9,830 bases of DNA from Verrucomicrobiota bacterium (GTDB taxonomy: Bacteria; Verrucomicrobiota; Verrucomicrobiia; Verrucomicrobiales; Verrucomicrobiaceae), in assembly GCA_023429545.1 (NCBI GenBank), contig JAEYUU010000649.1, forward strand, positions 1-9,830. Reading direction: 5' to 3'. Numbering within the stretch: the first letter of the stretch is position 1; each line of letters begins with the position of its first letter. The translations under genes and the position numbers were made by a program. A model generated the notes under the pieces. That model was not told the origin of the DNA. It did no database searches and saw only the letters and a program-made list of their open reading frames with translations. Positions 7,395-9,830 of the stretch are shown piece by piece.

Positions 7395-8612
7395 ATGAAC
7401 GTCTTCCAGGTAACACTGCGCAACATCAAGCGCCCTGAGGTCTCAAGGATCATCGACGTGGAGGCGCACAACCGCGACCAGGCGGCAATGCTCTCCCAAA
7501 AGGCCGGCTTCCGTGTGGCCTTGGTGAAGGCCATGCCCATGGGGGATCGCAAGATCAAGACCAAAAAGTCCATCTCCAGGAAGGACCTCATCAAACTTTT
7601 CCGCGCCCTGGCTTCGATGCTCAGGGCCAACATCAGCACCGCTGACGCGCTCACCTACTATGCACAGGGTCTCCCCGACCCCGCCCTGCAAGGCTCGCTC
7701 ATGAGCATACGGAATCGCTTGGAGGCTGGCATGCCCGTGCATGTCGCTTTCGCCAAGGAGCGCAAGTTTGACCCCACCATGATCACCATGATTGAAGCGG
7801 GGTCAGATGCCGGCCAGCTTCACGAGGCGTTCACCTCCATGGCGCGCACCATCAAGGTGGAAATGGCATTTGCCAGCAAACTGCGCAATGCATTGCTCGT
7901 GCCGTGCATTGTCATCCTGTTTCAAATCGGCCTTTTCATCTGGTCACAGATCAGCGTGGTTGCACAGGTGGAGAAGACGCTCCAAAGCGTGCGTCAGGAG
8001 CCAGATTCCCTCTCCAAGGCGATCTTTTCGTTCAGTCATTTGGTGCAGGCAGTCTGGCCATTTTTCGTCATTGCCCTTGGCGCCTTCATCGTCGGGCTGT
8101 TTCGCTCCGCAAATCTTCGCCAGACGCTGCTCAATTTCTTCATGAGCAAATGGCTCCTGCTCAGGAAGCTTGTGATGGGACTGCGTCAGACCGCGTACAT
8201 CGGCACGCTGCAGATGCTCTATTCCAACGGTATCAATCTGGCGCGCGCCTCCATGCTGGCGGCCAAGGTGGTGCAGGGTACGCCTACGTATGCGCCCCTC
8301 GTGGAAGCCAGCAAGATCTACGAAGGATCCGGCCTCCCCTTTGCCGAAGCACTTAAAAAGCGGCCCATTCTCGATCCCCAGGTAATCCACATGATCAGCA
8401 TCGGAGAGCGGTCTGCCTCGCTGCCTGAGCAGCTCCTGATGCTGCGGGACATCTACGAGGAAGACACCGCCCAGACCATGAGCGACTTCACGCAGATTAT
8501 CAATCTCATCACGCTGACCATGGCCATGTTCCTCATCGGGTTCGTGTTCGCAGGAGCGATGCTTCCCATCTTCCTCATGGGTCCACGTATGATGGAATCG
8601 GGTATGCGATAA
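7395..8612 (+). CDS. gspF: GspF/PilC inner-membrane platform protein
   Basis: This is a 405-residue polytopic membrane protein on which the pseudopilus is assembled, acting with the ATPase encoded just upstream. After a N-terminal domain of about 60 residues there are two T2SSF repeats, at about 64-185 and 268-395. Each has the typical pattern: SMLRANISTADAL then MIEAGSDAGQL in the first, and MLYSNGINLARASMLAA then MISIGERSASLPEQL in the second. Three membrane spans are visible at about 165-186, 217-236 and 371-395. This matches the usual three-span GspF/PilC topology and the usual length near 400 residues. The start ATG lies four bases after the gspE stop. E and F are neighbours in nearly all systems of this superfamily, so the call is firm. 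Whether it belongs to a secretion or a pilus system cannot be told from this protein alone. Confidence -1.
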   Translation: MNVFQVTLRNIKRPEVSRIIDVEAHNRDQAAMLSQKAGFRVALVKAMPMGDRKIKTKKSISRKDLIKLFRALASMLRANISTADALTYYAQGLPDPALQGSLMSIRNRLEAGMPVHVAFAKERKFDPTMITMIEAGSDAGQLHEAFTSMARTIKVEMAFASKLRNALLVPCIVILFQIGLFIWSQISVVAQVEKTLQSVRQEPDSLSKAIFSFSHLVQAVWPFFVIALGAFIVGLFRSANLRQTLLNFFMSKWLLLRKLVMGLRQTAYIGTLQMLYSNGINLARASMLAAKVVQGTPTYAPLVEASKIYEGSGLPFAEALKKRPILDPQVIHMISIGERSASLPEQLLMLRDIYEEDTAQTMSDFTQIINLITLTMAMFLIGFVFAGAMLPIFLMGPRMMESGMR

Positions 8613-8629
8613 CCTTTCACCCTGTGAAC

Positions 8630-9166
8630 ATGATCTCTACTCTCCATTTTGGTCTCTCAGCACATCGCGTCTGCCTCGTGCTCGTGGCCGCCTGTATCGC
8701 CCAGCCTCTCCTCGCACAGCCTGCAACGGCACCCGCTGCAAAGCCAAAGGTGAAGCTGGCACCACGTCCTCTTCCCGGCATGGGATCGTCCAATACCCAG
8801 GTCACCCCTGATGCCGAAGTCGCGTCTGAGACTGACACACGGGCAACAGTACCGGTGTTCCGGCCAGCCGCAGTAATGGGCTCCGCCCCAACCCAAGCGG
8901 AAACTCTGTCCGCCCCCAGCTCCACGCAGCGTACCCCCCAAGTTCAGTCGGGCCCTGACCGGGCTCGTATCACCTTGGTCCGCCGCCGAGGCACGTTCCA
9001 AATGCCCAAGGAGCCCGCACGGGAGGCGCCTGTGATTGTTAATGACCTCGGCGATCAGAAAACTGCCGTGGAAGCTGTCCCGGTGGCACTGCCCCCCGGA
9101 AAAATCCGCGTCATCCCCAGAGATTCAATCAACGTCAGAACTTCGCTTCCGCCCTCCCAGCCATGA
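8630..9166 (+). CDS. Uncharacterised small exported Pro/Ala-rich protein
   Basis: I do not recognise this 178-residue protein. The ATG at 8630 is preferred; a GTG at 8624 in the same frame would add two residues. The N-terminus has a positive residue (Arg13) then a hydrophobic core and the sequence VCLVLVAACIAQPLLAQ, so it is exported. It may be cleaved near Ala29, or be lipid-modified at Cys22 because VAAC matches a loose lipobox. The rest is mostly Pro, Ala, Ser and Thr with little predicted fold. It carries an imperfect repeat, RPLPGMGSSNTQ at 46-57 and RPAAVMGSAPTQ at 78-89, which share 7 of 12 residues. A basic patch (VRRRGTF at 117-123) follows. The gene begins 17 bases after gspF and overlaps the pseudopilin gene by ATGA, so it should be made with the machine. 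It could be a periplasmic spacer or envelope anchor. That role is inference. Confidence -1.
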   Translation: MISTLHFGLSAHRVCLVLVAACIAQPLLAQPATAPAAKPKVKLAPRPLPGMGSSNTQVTPDAEVASETDTRATVPVFRPAAVMGSAPTQAETLSAPSSTQRTPQVQSGPDRARITLVRRRGTFQMPKEPAREAPVIVNDLGDQKTAVEAVPVALPPGKIRVIPRDSINVRTSLPPSQP

Positions 9167-9576
9167 AGCCATCAAACTGCCTTCGTCGCCGCTTCAAAGC
9201 GCGCGGTTTCTCTCTCATTGAGATTACCCTCGTCATCGGCTTGATGCTCGGCCTGCTCGCCATTGGTGGCTTCAGTATGGATGCCATCCAGGACTGGAAC
9301 AAAGGCAAGAACGCCGCCCTCGCCCTGCAGGCAGTGTATTCTGCGCAGCGGAGCTACATGGCGGACCACCCCACTGCAGACATCAGCACCATCGAATCCG
9401 ACACGCTCAAAGCCTATCTGCCGGTCGGCTGGAGCGCGATGCCGACCATGACGGGACTGGATGACCAGGCTCTGACCCTGGATCACGCGGTGATGCCGCC
9501 TGTGTTTTTAAGCGGATCGACCCCATATGATCCTTCCAAAACGACAAAGGATGGTTTATGGGATGTAGGCAGTTGA
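9163..9576 (+). CDS. Type IV pilin-like protein (pseudopilin)
   Basis: This 137-residue protein carries a class III signal peptide: a basic leader with Arg8-10, Lys12 and Arg14, then Gly15 followed by FSLIEITLVIG. Cleavage by prepilin peptidase after Gly15 would leave a mature N-terminal Phe with Glu at mature position 5 (residue 20), the hallmark of type IV pilins and pseudopilins. The hydrophobic helix runs to about residue 38. The soluble domain is only about 95 residues and ends in KDGLWDVGS. That ending recalls short GspG- or GspH-type pseudopilins, but I see no clear calcium-binding loop, so I do not assign it to one GspG/H/I class. A structural subunit of the filament is the natural role. 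The start overlaps the previous gene by ATGA. No prepilin peptidase gene is visible here; it may lie elsewhere in the genome. Confidence -1.
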   Translation: MKPSNCLRRRFKARGFSLIEITLVIGLMLGLLAIGGFSMDAIQDWNKGKNAALALQAVYSAQRSYMADHPTADISTIESDTLKAYLPVGWSAMPTMTGLDDQALTLDHAVMPPVFLSGSTPYDPSKTTKDGLWDVGS

Positions 9577-9604
9577 TTTATTCCTGCCCAGGCATTCCAC
9601 ATTC

Positions 9605-9830
9605 ATGGCGTCACTTTCAGCTCCCAGCCTCAACATCGACTCTGGCACACGGTTTGGCTACCGTAGCGGCCGTTTTTGGAACCCGAAGTCCAAGATCTTG
9701 GTGGAGTCGGAGGACACTGTCTCCGTTGGCCCTGGCCTCCATCTCTTCGTCGCGCCAAACGGAGCTGGCAAGACAACCCTGCTGCGCTCGCTGGCTGGCC
9801 TGACCCAGCCGATTTCAGGCAGGGTCTCAT
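9605..9830 (+). CDS. ABC-transporter ATP-binding protein, N-terminal part (cut by the right edge)
   Basis: From the ATG at 9605 the frame stays open to the right edge, giving 75 codons. Residues 50-58 read APNGAGKTT, followed by LLRSLAGLTQPISGRV, the Walker A region and the following helix and strand of an ABC ATPase. The usual first Gly of the motif (GPNGAGKT) is Ala here. The Walker A begins at residue 50, later than in many ABC ATPases (about residue 35-40). Residues before it are polar and hydrophilic. The signature LSGGQ and Walker B lie beyond the window, so substrate and direction of transport cannot be told. It starts 28 bases after the pseudopilin stop with no hairpin between them, so it may belong to the same transcript. 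A link to the secretion machine is unproven. Confidence -1.
   Translation, partial: MASLSAPSLNIDSGTRFGYRSGRFWNPKSKILVESEDTVSVGPGLHLFVAPNGAGKTTLLRSLAGLTQPISGRVS

Noticed and set aside
9577..9604. Terminator or promoter between the pseudopilin and ABC ATPase genes
   Set aside because: The 28 bases hold no stem-loop with a T tract and no convincing -35/-10 pair.

Overview
The window carries one tightly packed block of genes, all on the + strand. It encodes most of the envelope-spanning core of a type II secretion / type IV pilus-family (type IV filament) machine. No gene on the - strand is credible and no gap between genes exceeds about 30 bases. No RNA gene, mobile element or CRISPR array was seen. 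The DNA is moderately GC-rich. The gene set resembles the secretin loci of Verrucomicrobiota (Verrucomicrobium/Prosthecobacter/Akkermansia type): a split PilM/N/O-like inner-membrane platform, a PilQ-like secretin with few N domains, and a small pseudopilin. The phylum assignment is inference from general family knowledge, not from a marker gene.

Layout: (1) 1-1821, the 3' part of a GspL-like protein (PilM-like cytoplasmic domain, one membrane span, PilN-like periplasmic domain). (2) 1826-2389, a PilO/GspM-like inner-membrane protein. (3) 2386-2991, an exported PilP/GspC-like periplasmic protein. (4) 2988-5072, the outer-membrane secretin. (5) 5085-5702, an unrecognised, apparently cytoplasmic protein. 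(6) 5699-7390, the GspE/PilB-type assembly ATPase. (7) 7395-8612, the GspF/PilC platform protein. (8) 8630-9166, an unrecognised small exported Pro/Ala-rich protein. (9) 9163-9576, a short type IV pilin-like protein (pseudopilin). (10) 9605 to the right edge, the start of an ABC-transporter ATPase.

Read together, genes 1-4 follow the order pilM-N-O-P-Q with M and N fused. They are followed by the engine (E, F) and a pseudopilin. The ATPase would drive the platform protein to build a pseudopilus from prepilins. The L/M/P-like proteins would link the motor to the secretin channel. Four gene junctions are ATGA stop/start overlaps and the others are 2-28 bases apart, so the first nine genes are most likely one translationally coupled operon. 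No prepilin peptidase and no PilT-type retraction ATPase is visible, but both ends of the window cut through genes.

The parts without an obvious counterpart in the textbook systems are the protein at 5085-5702, the Pro-rich exported protein at 8630-9166, and a Ser/Thr/Asn/Gly-rich insertion inside the secretin.
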